Source of the DNA: Gnetum montanum
Lineage: Eukaryota; Streptophyta; Gnetopsida; Gnetales; Gnetaceae
Direction of reading: 5' to 3'
Assembly (NCBI GenBank): GCA_015680685.1
Contig: MNCI01029103.1
Coordinates: 7,530-49,313 of the forward strand
DNA length: 41,784 nt
Shown here: one piece after another, positions 24,150 to 35,015 of the stretch
Position numbering within the stretch: position 1 is the stretch's first letter
Layout of the letters: each line of letters opens with the position of its first letter
Notes under the pieces: model-generated
Database searches by the model: none
What the model was told of the DNA's origin: nothing
Seen by the model: only the letters and a program-made list of their open reading frames with translations
Translations under genes and position numbers: made by a program

Positions 24150-25640
24150 GGGTTTAATGCCTACACTCTAGACTCTTGTAAGTGTGACACCATAGGGAAA
24201 AATCCCTTTGGATGTTCATATTAATAGATGTTACATTTGGTTTCATCATTAGAGTTAGACTCCACAGCTTCCTCTACTATAGTAGCTTTGTCCTTACCTT
24301 TTTGGTAAGCACGTTTAGCTTCTTTTTTCCATCTACAATTATGATCACTATTTTTCTCTTTGGATTCATCAACAATCTTCAAAGTAGTTTAAAAATTTTC
24401 ATCCAAAGAGTCCCATAACTTGTTAACCTTGGCTGAAATGTCAAAAATAGATTTTTGGATATGCAAGGTCTTTCTGGTCACCACTTCATCAAGTGGTGAC
24501 TTCTCCTCATCACAAAATTGAACCTTTGATTTTCTAATGGCTGGGTTCCTATTATACTCTTTAGCACTCTCCCTTTTCCATAGCTCACCTTCTTCTTTTG
24601 CTACTTGCTCAATTAGCCTTTGGATCTAATGAACTTTCATTTTGGACAACCTCCCTTGGGCATACATCCCAAGGGTTCTTCTTGTTTTTTCCTTAAGCCC
24701 ATCCACGATGTGGCAAAGTTGTTCCCTTTGAGAGTAACCATGGCTAAGGCATCTATGTAAGAGTGAATAATATCATCCCATGGCAGCATCCAAGGGTTCA
24801 TGTGCTCCTTGTTTCCAGCCTTGGATTTGCCTTCTCAGATTAGACATTCTAGAGTACATCTGGTATTTATCATTGAATAGTTCTAACATGGTAGTCCATT
24901 TTTGGATAGATTCCGATTCTAAGGACTAGTACAAAATTTTAACTTTCTTAATGAGTGTCCTTGGAAAAATCTTGAGTTTCTATCACTCATTCTCAATATT
25001 CTATAAGGACTAGGCATCTTGAAAAGCTTATAGATGTGTCTACAGATCAGAATTGTATCCCCCCTCAAATCTTGGGATATTGTTCATATCTAGGCACTTG
25101 ATCTAATTATCCTTTATATGTCTAGTTGGAATTCTTACTACCTCTGCAATGTTAAGCATACTTCAAGTTGCTAGTAAAGGCTCATCATCATCACTATGTT
25201 GATGATGCCAATGATGGTTTCAACCATCCATTCGATTTTGGTGGCCTTCATGGTCATTATTATTTCATCAATCATCTTCATCATGGTTTTTTTGATGGAA
25301 AATTCTATGAGAACCATCAAATGAAGAGGAATGTTTAGAACTAGATGAAGAGGATGAAGAGGAAGATGGACTACCACTGCCACCACAATGTCCATCACCA
25401 CTCTTATGTTTTTTATGATCTCCAGCATTAGATCCCTTGTTATTGCGATGTTCACTTGAGTCCCTACCTTTTCTATCACTCTTCCTTGAACCTGGATTAT
25501 GAATAGTTGATGATAGGGTCAAGCTCACACCCTCACCATCATTAGCAAGGGGTGGAGAATCTTCATGTTGAGAACCTTCCAAGGGAGGATCCTCATGGTC
25601 CTCTTGATCTAGTAAGAACAAGGGGTTAGTGTAATGTTTT
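24150..25640 (-). pseudogene. E2 gag, broken
   Basis: The antisense gag of E2. The N-terminal part is open for 117 codons (25621-25268). It is acidic, then basic, and ends in a run of ten consecutive Ser residues (after GSGSPS), a low-complexity insertion absent from E1, where the matching place reads GGGSPSPSLSSLSKSL. The capsid part lies at 25150-24600 (INNIPRFEGGYNS-like wording near 25070). The C-terminal Cys/His cluster region near 24220 reads CNIY*YEHPKG, with a stop where E1 has Gln. The reading frame is cut by several stops. Gag was separated from its leader by the 3.65-kb insert upstream. Confidence 0.7.
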
Positions 25641-25835
25641 CCCTTTGTGGCTTCATGGAGTCTCTATTGACATTTGTCTCACTTACGATGTGTTTTAGTG
25701 AGATGACAGTTTTGAGTGTCATATCCATTCACAACGTACTCTTCGTGAAGATATACTATGCCCAACTTCTTAAGGGTTTTAATTAGCATTTCAAGAACAA
25801 ATCTATTGGGGTGCAAAACAACATTACCCTCCATA
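25641..25835 (-). other. E2 leader/gag start region, left of insert
   Basis: Continuation of E2 leader sequence matching E1 at about 3960-4130 (for example the atatcacaccatag block against E1's tggtgtgatatgg). No coding frame is certain. Confidence 0.5.
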
Positions 25836-25894
25836 TCACACCATAGAATTTATTCATCCTAATTTAGGATGAAGGTGAAATTTGGCACAAACTA
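25836..25894. repeat. 59-bp direct repeat, copy A
   Basis: This 59-bp E2 sequence (from atcacaccatag to ggcacaaact) recurs at 29545-29603 with 5 mismatches by eye. The two copies bracket the 3650-bp insert exactly. E1 has a single related sequence near 3895-3945, so the repeat arose with the insertion. Confidence 0.85.
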
Positions 25895-26002
25895 GCCTTA
25901 GGCTCTTTCTCTTTTGATCAGTGATCAGGGCCTCCATAGAATCCAGCAAACATTCTATCAACCTTCTCTCTCAATGCCGGGGTGACAGCAAATGCTCACA
26001 AC

Positions 26003-27292
26003 ATGTCAACAGGTACAAGTATGGGGTTATGCTTAGTATATAAGACTACTTTGAATAGGTTTGAAGTGTTCATTAATCACAGAGGCCCTGATACAAAGCA
26101 TAGCATGGCCTATCACATGTATGACCTATTCCGAGACAGAGGCGTCGAGGTGTTTCTGGACAAAGAAGAGTTGTAGGGTGGAGACAATCTGTCAGAAGTG
26201 ATAAAAGAAGCCATTGATTATTGTAAGGTGCATGTATGTATATTTTCCCGTGGATATGCATAGTCTGTGTGGTGCCTCAAAGAATTGGAAATGATTCTCA
26301 ACAAATATAAAAGGGGATTATCTTTGGTGATTTCTATCTTCTATGATGTGAAAGTCGCTGATGTACGACATTTGCTGGGGGATTTTGGTAAGGGTTTTCA
26401 GAAGCACAACTCTAGATACAACACTGAAGTCACTGAAAAGTGTAGAAATGCTCTCTATAAAGTTTCTAACATTAGTGGCTACGAGGGTAAAGGGGAGCTC
26501 TGTATGACCATTGTCAATAGAGTATGTAAAGAACTTAATGCAGGGCAAGTTGCTACTCCTGAAAAAGTAGTTGGAATACATGATAATGTAATCAAGATTA
26601 GGAATGACATAATGAGGTGCCACAATGAGGGTCGATCTGTAACATTGGTGGAAGTTAGTGGTATTGGAGGGATTGGCAAAACCACCTTTGCAAATTGCCT
26701 TTATAATAAAATATACACCCTATTTGAAAGGCACTACTTTATGGAAGATGTTAGTGGAACTATAGAAAAGAATGGGATAAATGAAGTCCACAAACAGCTT
26801 GCTAATAACCTTCTTAGGGCTGATTCAACCTTGCATCCAAGTCAACTAAAAAAGCTTTTAAGGAAAAGGTTTCAAAATGCTAACATATTGCTAGTGTTGG
26901 ATAATGTTAATAGAGAAAATTATTTGAATGTTTTATTCATAGATGATTATGTTTACCTTGCTGGTACTAGTGTCATTATTCTGACAAGTAGAAAGAAATT
27001 CACTTCTTTGCCATTCAATGTGTTTGAAAGTGAAGTGCAGACAGTGGCAAACCTCTATGAAATGTCAATTTTCATATCACTCAGAGGTAATGTGAACCAT
27101 ATCGGAAAACTGCAACAAAATTTTTCAAATTCAATGACGAATGAAAAGATTCCTCATTGTTTAGATGGTCTTCTACAAATAAGATCTCGTGATTTTCGAT
27201 TGAGAGCTTTCGATTACTGGAAGGGCAGTTCAAATTATATGTTTTTATCAAACCAAATTCATATAAGGGTGAGAGGGGGTTTTAGTGCCTAG
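26003..27292 (+). pseudogene. TIR-NB (TNL-class) resistance-gene copy, truncated and nonsense-mutated
   Basis: Cytoplasmic TNL proteins detect pathogen effectors. Here the TIR domain starts FEVFINHRGPDTKHSMA and continues RGVEVFLDKEEL, GYA*SVWCLKELEMIL and SIFYDVKVADVRHL. NB-ARC has P-loop GIGGIGKTTFA (26659), kinase-2 NILLVLDNVN (26882; the usual LDDV has Asp-to-Asn) and RNBS-B GTSVIILTSRKK. Homology stops soon after LYEMSIF (27060), before GLPL, MHD and LRRs; an unrelated tail ends at 27292. ATG 26003 is the first Met of the frame. Two TAG stops (26174 and 26262) fall exactly where EELQGGD and YAQS are expected, so both look like CAG-to-TAG. No intron separates TIR from NB-ARC, although TNL genes usually have one there. 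With the downstream AATAAA and A tract, this suggests a retroposed cDNA. Confidence 0.85.
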
Positions 27293-27503
27293 TGGAATGT
27301 ATTTCCATGGGCTTATAGGGGAAGATTCAAGTGAAGAAGTTTTAATAGTAGATCCATGTTATTGAAAATAAATGGATTCAACAATGTGGCTAGCACCATG
27401 TGTTGCATATAAATTATACAATTTTTTTTGGGTACAATAGATTATGCAAAATTTGTGCTTATAATATTAGATTTTTGTGCTAGATGTTTAATAAGAGGAC
27501 ATT

Positions 27504-27537
27504 AATAAAAATATGTTGCTTATTCTTAAAAAAAAAA
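27504..27537 (+). other. Polyadenylation signal and A tract after TIR-NB copy
   Basis: AATAAA at 27504-27509 is followed 18 bases later by ten A residues (27528-27537). This spacing is that of a genuine mRNA 3' end copied back into DNA. The A tract is short, so chance remains possible. Confidence 0.5.
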
Positions 27538-27971
27538 GACCCAAGGAAAAATCTGAAAATTGTGGCTTACTATGATGTAACATGAGCTATAGCTCATCCG
27601 CCTCATTAAGTTTTATATAAGTCGCTTGCTCAAAATAGTCTGCATACTCTTACTGTTACCTTGTGAGAATATTGAGAATGAGAGCTTAAGCATATATCTC
27701 CATATATATATATATAACTACACATATATATCTATAGATCTTAGTTAAAATAAAAATAAATTATATATTTCGATTTAAATGATTGTTTGGATGGCCTATG
27801 TCAGTGTCTCTTTTGATTATTTGGTTATTTTGATCATGTTTAGAACATTATAGTTTACTTTCAAGTTTGCATTTCTGGTTTCATGTTGTTTTTGTTTACC
27901 CATCTGTTGCATTTTCATTCAAAATGTTATGGTCCTTGCACTTGTATGCAATCTGTAGTTTGGGGACTAAG
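27538..27971. other. AT-rich stretch without gene
   Basis: No coding frame or element is recognised. A short dinucleotide run (at)n lies at about 27700-27718. Confidence 0.6.
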
Positions 27972-29544
27972 TGTTGAGGCCAACCTCACCCATGCTAGGC
28001 ATAGGGCCTTGACCAACAGTAATATCTACTATGAAAATTCAGTATTACCAAATGAAATGTTTTTTTTTAAAAAAAAAAAAAGGTTAAAAAAGGGTTAACG
28101 CCTTGACCTTGACTCTCCCTGCTGTAATCACAATTCAACGGGCAACCTGGAAAATTGCCAATGATCAATCGAGAAGACCATGTTCAAGCAATGCACAATG
28201 GCGACTGTTAAAAGCAGATTTCACAGAAGAAGTCTTTATAGAGCCATCTAAACCACCTTTCTTTTTGTTTGCATTTATAAAAAGTGAATACTACGATGAA
28301 AAAAGAACAAACAAGAAAAAAAATAAGAGAGAATCAAGGGTAGTTCACAAGGTAGGAAGATTTAATTTTACACTTTATCCACCTTTGTAATCATCGGTTT
28401 AAACATTTCTGCATATATTTTTTTTTCGGTATCGTGGAGAATTATATTTTCAATATTTAAGCATGCACTCTTCTTGTCTCACTGAGTCAAAGTGTTTTTG
28501 TAAGGTGTAATTGCTACAAAGATTGAGTATTTGCTTAATGTGAAATTTGAATATTTGTTGCAAAAAAAAAAAGTATTTTGACATAAACCATAAAACTTAA
28601 GGATTTTTTTTAGTTCATTTTCTTATTTTAGTTTTACTGTGTTGCGGTCGACATGGCAAAGGCAATTGGCAATTTAGGGTTAGGGTTTCTCCCGCATGCC
28701 ACTATTTACAATGGAGCTAGCCAAAGGCAAAGGGGAGGAGGAGCCAGAGTTGGGAAACGACCATTTTTTGTTCAACAGCTGCAAGTCTCTCGAGCACGGT
28801 AGTCTCTCTTGGCGCTGTAGGCGGGTGGTCAACAACGGCAGTGTTAGCACGATCATAGGTGTAGCCGGCACGGGGCAGCAATCAGGGCCCCCACAGTCTC
28901 CACCAGCGCAATACAACAATCTTCTCTCTTATGTTGGTAGGTGGCAGAAAATAATAGGTTCGTGAGACGCCTGGGTGATAACAGACACCCACAGCGCGTC
29001 AGCAGTACTCCAAATCTCACACAGACGGTGCGCATGGTAGGAAATGGAAGACGCTTGTTGCAGTGGACAGCTGGTGTGCATTGAGAGCACGTGGCTAATA
29101 AAACTGCAATCTGCATTCAGGTTGTTGCAATGGATGGGGTGGCAGACAATGAAGGTCTCTCATTTCCCAATCAGCAAGAGCAGGATATCCTGAGTAGAAT
29201 CCACATCAGGAACAAGAAACCTGAAACATAGAGCATGAGATAAACTTTAATTTAATTTGAATTTTGTTTTGTATTGATTATTGTACTCAAAAATTGCACA
29301 AATATTTAATTTTGATTTTTAATTATTTTACCATGTTTTTCAAGATATAATAGAACTTTCCTAAAATTAAATTTAAGTTTTTAATATTTTTCTTAAAAAT
29401 ATTATTATTATTATTTTATGCCATAGCCCTTTCCAGCTGAGACTATTCTCGGGTTTCCGTACCCATACGGGAGGCGCCCTAGGCTATAGTTTCCTAAAAC
29501 GAGTTTTCACAGGTGTTTGCATGTCCAAAATTTACGCATCAACA
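27972..29544 (+). repeat. Solitary LTR of the E3 family, diverged
   Basis: Begins TGTTGAGGCCAACCTCACCC and ends GCATCAACA, the same termini as E3's 5' LTR. The first 40 bases and the last 150 or so (from the att-repeat through ccctttccagctgagactat to the end) are closely similar; the middle is diverged and longer (1573 against 1301 bp). It shares a telo-box (tttagggttagggttt at 28673) and a GC-rich segment at 28690-29200. No internal region follows and the flanking five bases (ctaag and atcat) do not match. Confidence 0.8.
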
Positions 29545-29603
29545 ATCATGCCATAGCATTTGTTCATCCTAATGTAGGATGAAGGTGAAATTTGGCACAA
29601 ACT
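29545..29603. repeat. 59-bp direct repeat, copy B
   Basis: Second copy of the 59-bp repeat (see 25836-25894). It starts immediately after the LTR terminus at 29544 and runs into E2's leader. Confidence 0.85.
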
Positions 29604-29820
29604 CATTTGGATGAGTGTATACCACCTTGCATTCTTGTGGGATTGGTGGTTTAGTATCGTCATGCTTACAAGAAGAAGAAGACATTTTGTAAAACAAAAT
29701 GAAATTATCAGTGTGCTTTTATACTTTATGTATAGTAGGAATGATATGGACCTTTAGGTTTGTACAACGATATTAGTGATATTCACTTAGACCTAAATAG
29801 CACACATTCCACAAGCAAAG
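29604..29820 (-). other. E2 untranslated leader
   Basis: Non-coding E2 sequence between primer-binding site and the insert. It matches E1's leader (tacactcatccaaatgag on the - strand against tatactcatctagatgag at 3875). Confidence 0.6.
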
Positions 29821-29838
29821 TCCTCGACAATAGTGCCA
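29821..29838 (-). other. Primer-binding site of E2, tRNA-Asp type, mutated
   Basis: On the - strand it reads TGGCACTATTGTCGAGGA. This differs from TGGCGCCGTTGCCGGGGA (from memory) at five places, all C-to-T or G-to-A, mostly different sites from those in E1. Confidence 0.75.
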
Positions 29839-29839
29839 A

Positions 29840-30393
29840 TGATGAGCAATGAGGTACCCCTACGCCCAACCATATGAATCACAAGTGTTCATGCATGATC
29901 CCATCAAATTCCTCGGACTTTATTGTTTCTAGTGCACTAGCCCTTTAAGAAGTGAATCTAGCCTTTAGGTTAATTGTTATCCTCCCAATTACACTTGTGA
30001 TGTATGTTGGTATGGTTAAGTGTAACTTAGGCATCCGATTTTTATCATTTTGTATTTTATATTGTAGGTGTTCAAAATGTAGATAAAACTGAGTTTAATT
30101 AATTAATCTAAATTACTAATTAACTAATTGTTTAACTAATCCTAACATAAGTATCTGTTCCCACTTTCTATACACGTCTTGAACCCACGTATCCACTGCT
30201 GGGTAACCAAACGCTACGCTACTAGGCATACCAAGTGATAACGCTACTAGGATTACCAAGTGAATACATGTTATGCTCGAAGCGGTCGTACTTATGTATT
30301 TAATCTATCTATCTTAATAATCTCATTAACTCAATTGCTGAAAAATATTTACGAAATAATTGAGAATAATTAAAAAATAATTGAAAACATTGA
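29840..30393 (-). repeat. 5' LTR of E2, truncated
   Basis: Matches 15722 to about 16290 of E2's 3' LTR. It breaks off at about 30393 in the body of the LTR, so its U3 promoter half is gone. Confidence 0.85.
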
Positions 30394-30593
30394 ATGCCTC
30401 GATTACACTTAATCATAGCTTTAGACTTCACAAGTGTCATTGGGAAGACAACGAATGACCATTAAGGCAAGGTTTACTTTCTAGAAGACTAGTGTCCCAA
30501 AAACTAGAGAATCTATGGAATTTAACCAGATCGTGTGTGAATGCTTCGTGATTCATATGGTTGGGCATAAGGGTACCCTTTCACTACTCATCA
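30394..30593 (+). repeat. 3' LTR of E1, right part
   Basis: Same orientation as E1's 5' LTR and matches its last 200 bases (3453-3652: tgcctcgattacacttaatc through to ctcatca). It completes the LTR cut at 15721. It also forms an inverted repeat with 29840-30040. Confidence 0.85.
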
Positions 30594-31448
30594 ACAATTT
30601 ACCTAGGAAGTATGATAAGTTGTTCTTAATACTAAGTGTATTATAGTACACTATTAATTAATTTTTTTATTAACCAAAATGTTTCAAAGTTGCTATTATG
30701 CCTATTTCTTTCATAGCCATGTAAAAGTAAAAGTCACATACTAAAGAAGTAAATCTCTTTCTTAATAATATTCTTCAATGACATTTATAGAATAGAAGAA
30801 GATGAAGAAAATGGTTAAACAAAATTTATTAACTTTTATGAAATAAAATTTAAATATTTTTTTTTTCATAATTTACGTAATAGTATTATATATTATTGTA
30901 ACCCATTGGATTTAAATGGGTAACTTCCACTTAAAAGGTCAAGAATCTTAACTAATCAAATAGGCTAACCAACGACTAGAGAGTTGTATGCTCTTACGAA
31001 ATAAGCTGTACCTTCGTATCACCTTAAAAATACCCCCAAAAGCCACTCTTCTTTCTTCCAAGAAAGGGTTTAAAAGCTTTCCAATTATTCGAGGAATTGT
31101 TAGTTTAACGCTTTTTAGTCTTCTGATACCAACAGGCAAGAGCCGTTGCGCATTAATTATTCAAATTTAAAGGACATACTTTTGCAAATAGCCTGTGGCG
31201 CAAACTCTGCTGGATTATCCGACGACCCCAAGAATTATTTGTTGATGTTTTGTTTGGGTTTTTTTCTCTTTTGTTCTCAAGGGTTGGTATTCATAGAAAT
31301 CACATGAACATGCTGTTGGTAGCATAACCCCATTAGCATACGAGGGCATATGTGATCTACAGCATCGCTTATGCGCTGAACCCTGGTGCATTTGTTAATG
31401 CATTGTTCTAGATTCAACGATGATAAGAGCAGGCGGGTATCCTTTTCA
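30594..31448. other. Intergenic sequence left of kinase gene
   Basis: AT-rich at first, more mixed after 30900. No protein family or RNA gene is recognised; short frames near 30950-31170 on both strands look accidental. Confidence 0.55.
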
Positions 31449-31729
31449 GGGTCTTTAATTAATACATTAATACATGGCGTATGAAAAGGCTCTTTGATTA
31501 ATACATTAATACATGGCGTATGAACAGGTATTCAATGCATATCGATGTCAGCTCCTATCTATCCTAACGGGTCTTTAATTAATACATTAATACATGGCGT
31601 ATGAAAAGGCTCTTTGATTAATACATTAATACATGGCGTATGAACAGGTATTCAATGCATATCGATGTCAGATCTTCTCCATCCTAAAGGTTCTTTAATT
31701 AATACATTAACAAATGGCGTATGAGCAAT
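31449..31729. repeat. Minisatellite, 120-bp period with 39-bp subrepeats
   Basis: Units start at 31449, 31569 and 31689 (last one partial). Each full unit holds two copies, 39 bp apart, of a block built on ctttaattaatacattaata plus catggcgtatga. The first two units differ at only a few bases near their ends, so the duplication is recent. It lies about 370 bp before the kinase start and may influence its promoter. Confidence 0.9.
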
Positions 31730-31939
31730 AGGAACCGTCTGTGAGGAGTTGGTAACGAGGGTTTCGTAACATGAAATAGCTGACCAACAACATGCCATAC
31801 CTTTCTGATGAAACCATATTTGTTTTGGCTTTGGTTTAATTACATCTGCCTTTCCCCATTTTGAACGTTCAACGCATCATCTTCTTCTGCCCCTGATTCA
31901 TGCCAGCCTTGGTGGCCTATTACTATTCGTTCCTTCCTT

Positions 31940-32102
31940 TCCACATTAATTTCCCAGAAACTGCAATACCTTCACAAGCAAGCTTTGGACCAAAAGAGTG
32001 TCCTGGCTCAGCTTGAAAGAGGTTCAGGTTGTTTATACCATCTTTTGCCAGATGCATCTGTTTGCATTGTGATCGGATTCAGATCGATCCAACGAGAAAG
32101 CT
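31940..32102 (+). pseudogene. Possible decayed end of a DUF26 ectodomain
   Basis: A frame reading QALDQKSVLAQLERGSGCLY (from about 31975) weakly recalls the C-terminal part of a DUF26 (gnk2) repeat, and shifting frame by one adds a Cys/Arg stretch (SFARCICLHC). A TGA at 32070 separates it from the kinase frame. The match is vague; it could be ordinary 5' untranslated sequence. Confidence 0.2.
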
Positions 32103-33702
<1,600 letters not shown>

Positions 33703-34030
33703 ACCACAGATAGAATGATAGATCAATTCTGGACGGCTTTGCTTAAGCTACAGATCATGCCCTTTAACTAGCTCCGGTGATTTCCTTTTGTTGAGTTGCT
33801 ACAATGTCAGGAAATTATATCTACAGTGCTTGGTTCCGGGTGGTATGTTACTCCCACTTCATTGCAGGCCTTGTATAAAGAGTAATATGTTGGTTGCCTT
33901 ATTTATATCTAAATTTAATGTGCTTCAGTGACAGTTTGTTGGAATGACTCCATGGAAGATTTTTCATTTTATTTTTCAAACAATTTTCAAATTTAAGGTT
34001 ATCTGATTCATAGGAAAACGATATCTTCTC

Positions 34031-34078
34031 ATTTGTAAACATGCTCATCAAGAGATTTGTAAACATGCTAATTGAGAG
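34031..34078. repeat. 24-bp tandem duplication
   Basis: atttgtaaacatgct plus nine bases, repeated head to tail with three mismatches near the end of the unit. Confidence 0.8.
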
Positions 34079-34919
34079 GTTAACAAGGCACACCATAAAT
34101 GAGTATTGCTGTAATAAATACAGATTACCATGGTACATCAAAAATGGATTTTTTAATTAATATATCATGTATATAAGGAATTGTAGTTCCTGGGAGAACA
34201 TTAATTTTACATACTTAGGCCTTATGTAATTAGAACTTCTAGTGTATTCCACACAAAGCAATAAGTTTACTAATCTATACTCTCATGAGTTAAAATGTAA
34301 ATATTTATCTAAATCATATATTTTAGGATGAATATCACTTTTCTGAAATGATTAATTAACTAGTGCATTCATTATGTACAAATTTATATTCTTGGTTTAA
34401 AATTTTTACTATAGTAAGACTATAAAAAAATTGCAAATTAAATTACGCATAGTGATTACATTAAAATACAATATTTAAAAAATTAAAATATGAAAGAGCA
34501 TGTTAGGATCAAAACACAGCTCTTAAATCAATTTTAGATGATGTTAAATAATTAGTAGTTATTGTCTAACAAGAATTTGCAAGAAATATGGAAATAGTTT
34601 AAATCACACTTGAGGCATCTTTATATTTCTCTATAATTTTCTAATGTATTTTGTTGGCTATTTCTCTTTGGGTAAGGTGTACATTTAATCAATTTTTTTA
34701 GGTTTCAATACCCTCCAAAAAAGAATTTCAAATATTATACTAAGAAATTGCAATGATTGTTATGATCTTTGTTATTTGCAAGTTTTTCTTGTTACTTTTT
34801 TATTTTTTTTGGTTTAATAAGTTTTGGGGAGGTCATGTTGAGTTGAGAGTGTGTATTGTTAGAACCTAAAATAAGTTGACTATAAGTGTACTCTAAGTTA
34901 TATAGCTACATTGTACATC

Positions 34920-35015
34920 AGAAGAATAGAGGAATATAACTATCATGACCAAGTACATACATAATAATGAATTAAGGAATTATTATTAGAAGAATAGAGG
35001 AATATAACTATCATG
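34920..35015. repeat. 28-bp direct repeat pair, 68 bp apart
   Basis: agaagaatagaggaatataa plus ctatcatg occurs identically at 34920-34947 and 34988-35015. Confidence 0.85.

Larger units (their letters stand above)
25895..29544. other. 3.65-kb insert in E2 carrying TIR-NB pseudogene and an LTR
   Basis: Sequence foreign to the E1/E2 family, bounded by the 59-bp direct repeat. It holds, left to right, a TIR-NB resistance-gene copy with 3' poly(A)-like end, about 430 bp of AT-rich sequence, and an LTR of the E3 family whose last base (29544) touches the right repeat. Terminal inverted repeats are not seen. Confidence 0.75.
15722..30393 (-). mobile_element. E2: internally deleted Athila-like retrotransposon nested in E1's 3' LTR
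   Basis: E2 lies in antisense to E1 and belongs to the same family. Read on the - strand it has a truncated 5' LTR (30393-29840), a tRNA-Asp-like primer-binding site, leader, gag, protease, half an RT, a spacer, a third ORF and a complete 3' LTR (16662-15722). A deletion has joined the RT just after its palm to the end of integrase, so RNase H and nearly all integrase are missing and the copy cannot move by itself. The leader/gag is split by a 3650-bp insert. At the right end a deletion removed the U3 of its 5' LTR, about 50 bp of E1's LTR and any target-site duplication. Confidence 0.85.
2709..30593 (+). mobile_element. E1: decayed Athila-like Ty3/gypsy retrotransposon, interrupted by E2
   Basis: The element is framed by two related LTRs in the same orientation (2709-3652, and 15017-15721 plus 30394-30593). 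Inside, in order, are a tRNA-Asp-like primer-binding site, gag, protease, RT, RNase H, integrase with a GPY motif, a long spacer, and a third ORF before the polypurine tract. No chromodomain follows the integrase. This order, the primer type and the RNase H wording (DAFNYSLGVM, then LNYTTMKNELMAMVYALKKF) fit the Athila lineage of non-chromoviral plant gypsy elements. Every coding region carries many stops and frameshifts. The 3' LTR was split by insertion of E2 at 15722. By eye the LTRs differ at about 14 percent over a 240-bp stretch, nearly all transitions, so this is an old insertion. No target-site duplication is preserved (gtagt before, acaat after). Confidence 0.85.

Noticed and set aside
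25982-26002. Earlier GTG start for the TIR-NB frame
   Set aside because: Plant genes start with ATG; the first in-frame ATG is at 26003.
26318-26685. Antisense frames of 101 and 68 codons
   Set aside because: They are shadows of the TIR-NB coding region, whose motifs are unmistakable on the + strand.
27967-29549. Target-site duplication for the solitary LTR
   Set aside because: Flanks are ctaag and atcat; no match, so it is a broken end or part of a larger transferred fragment.
2704-30598. Target-site duplication for E1
   Set aside because: The five bases on either side (gtagt, acaat) do not match.
31449-31729. Regular repeats as a possible CRISPR array
   Set aside because: Repeats are contiguous 39-bp blocks inside a 120-bp tandem unit, without unique spacers, in plant DNA; it is a minisatellite.
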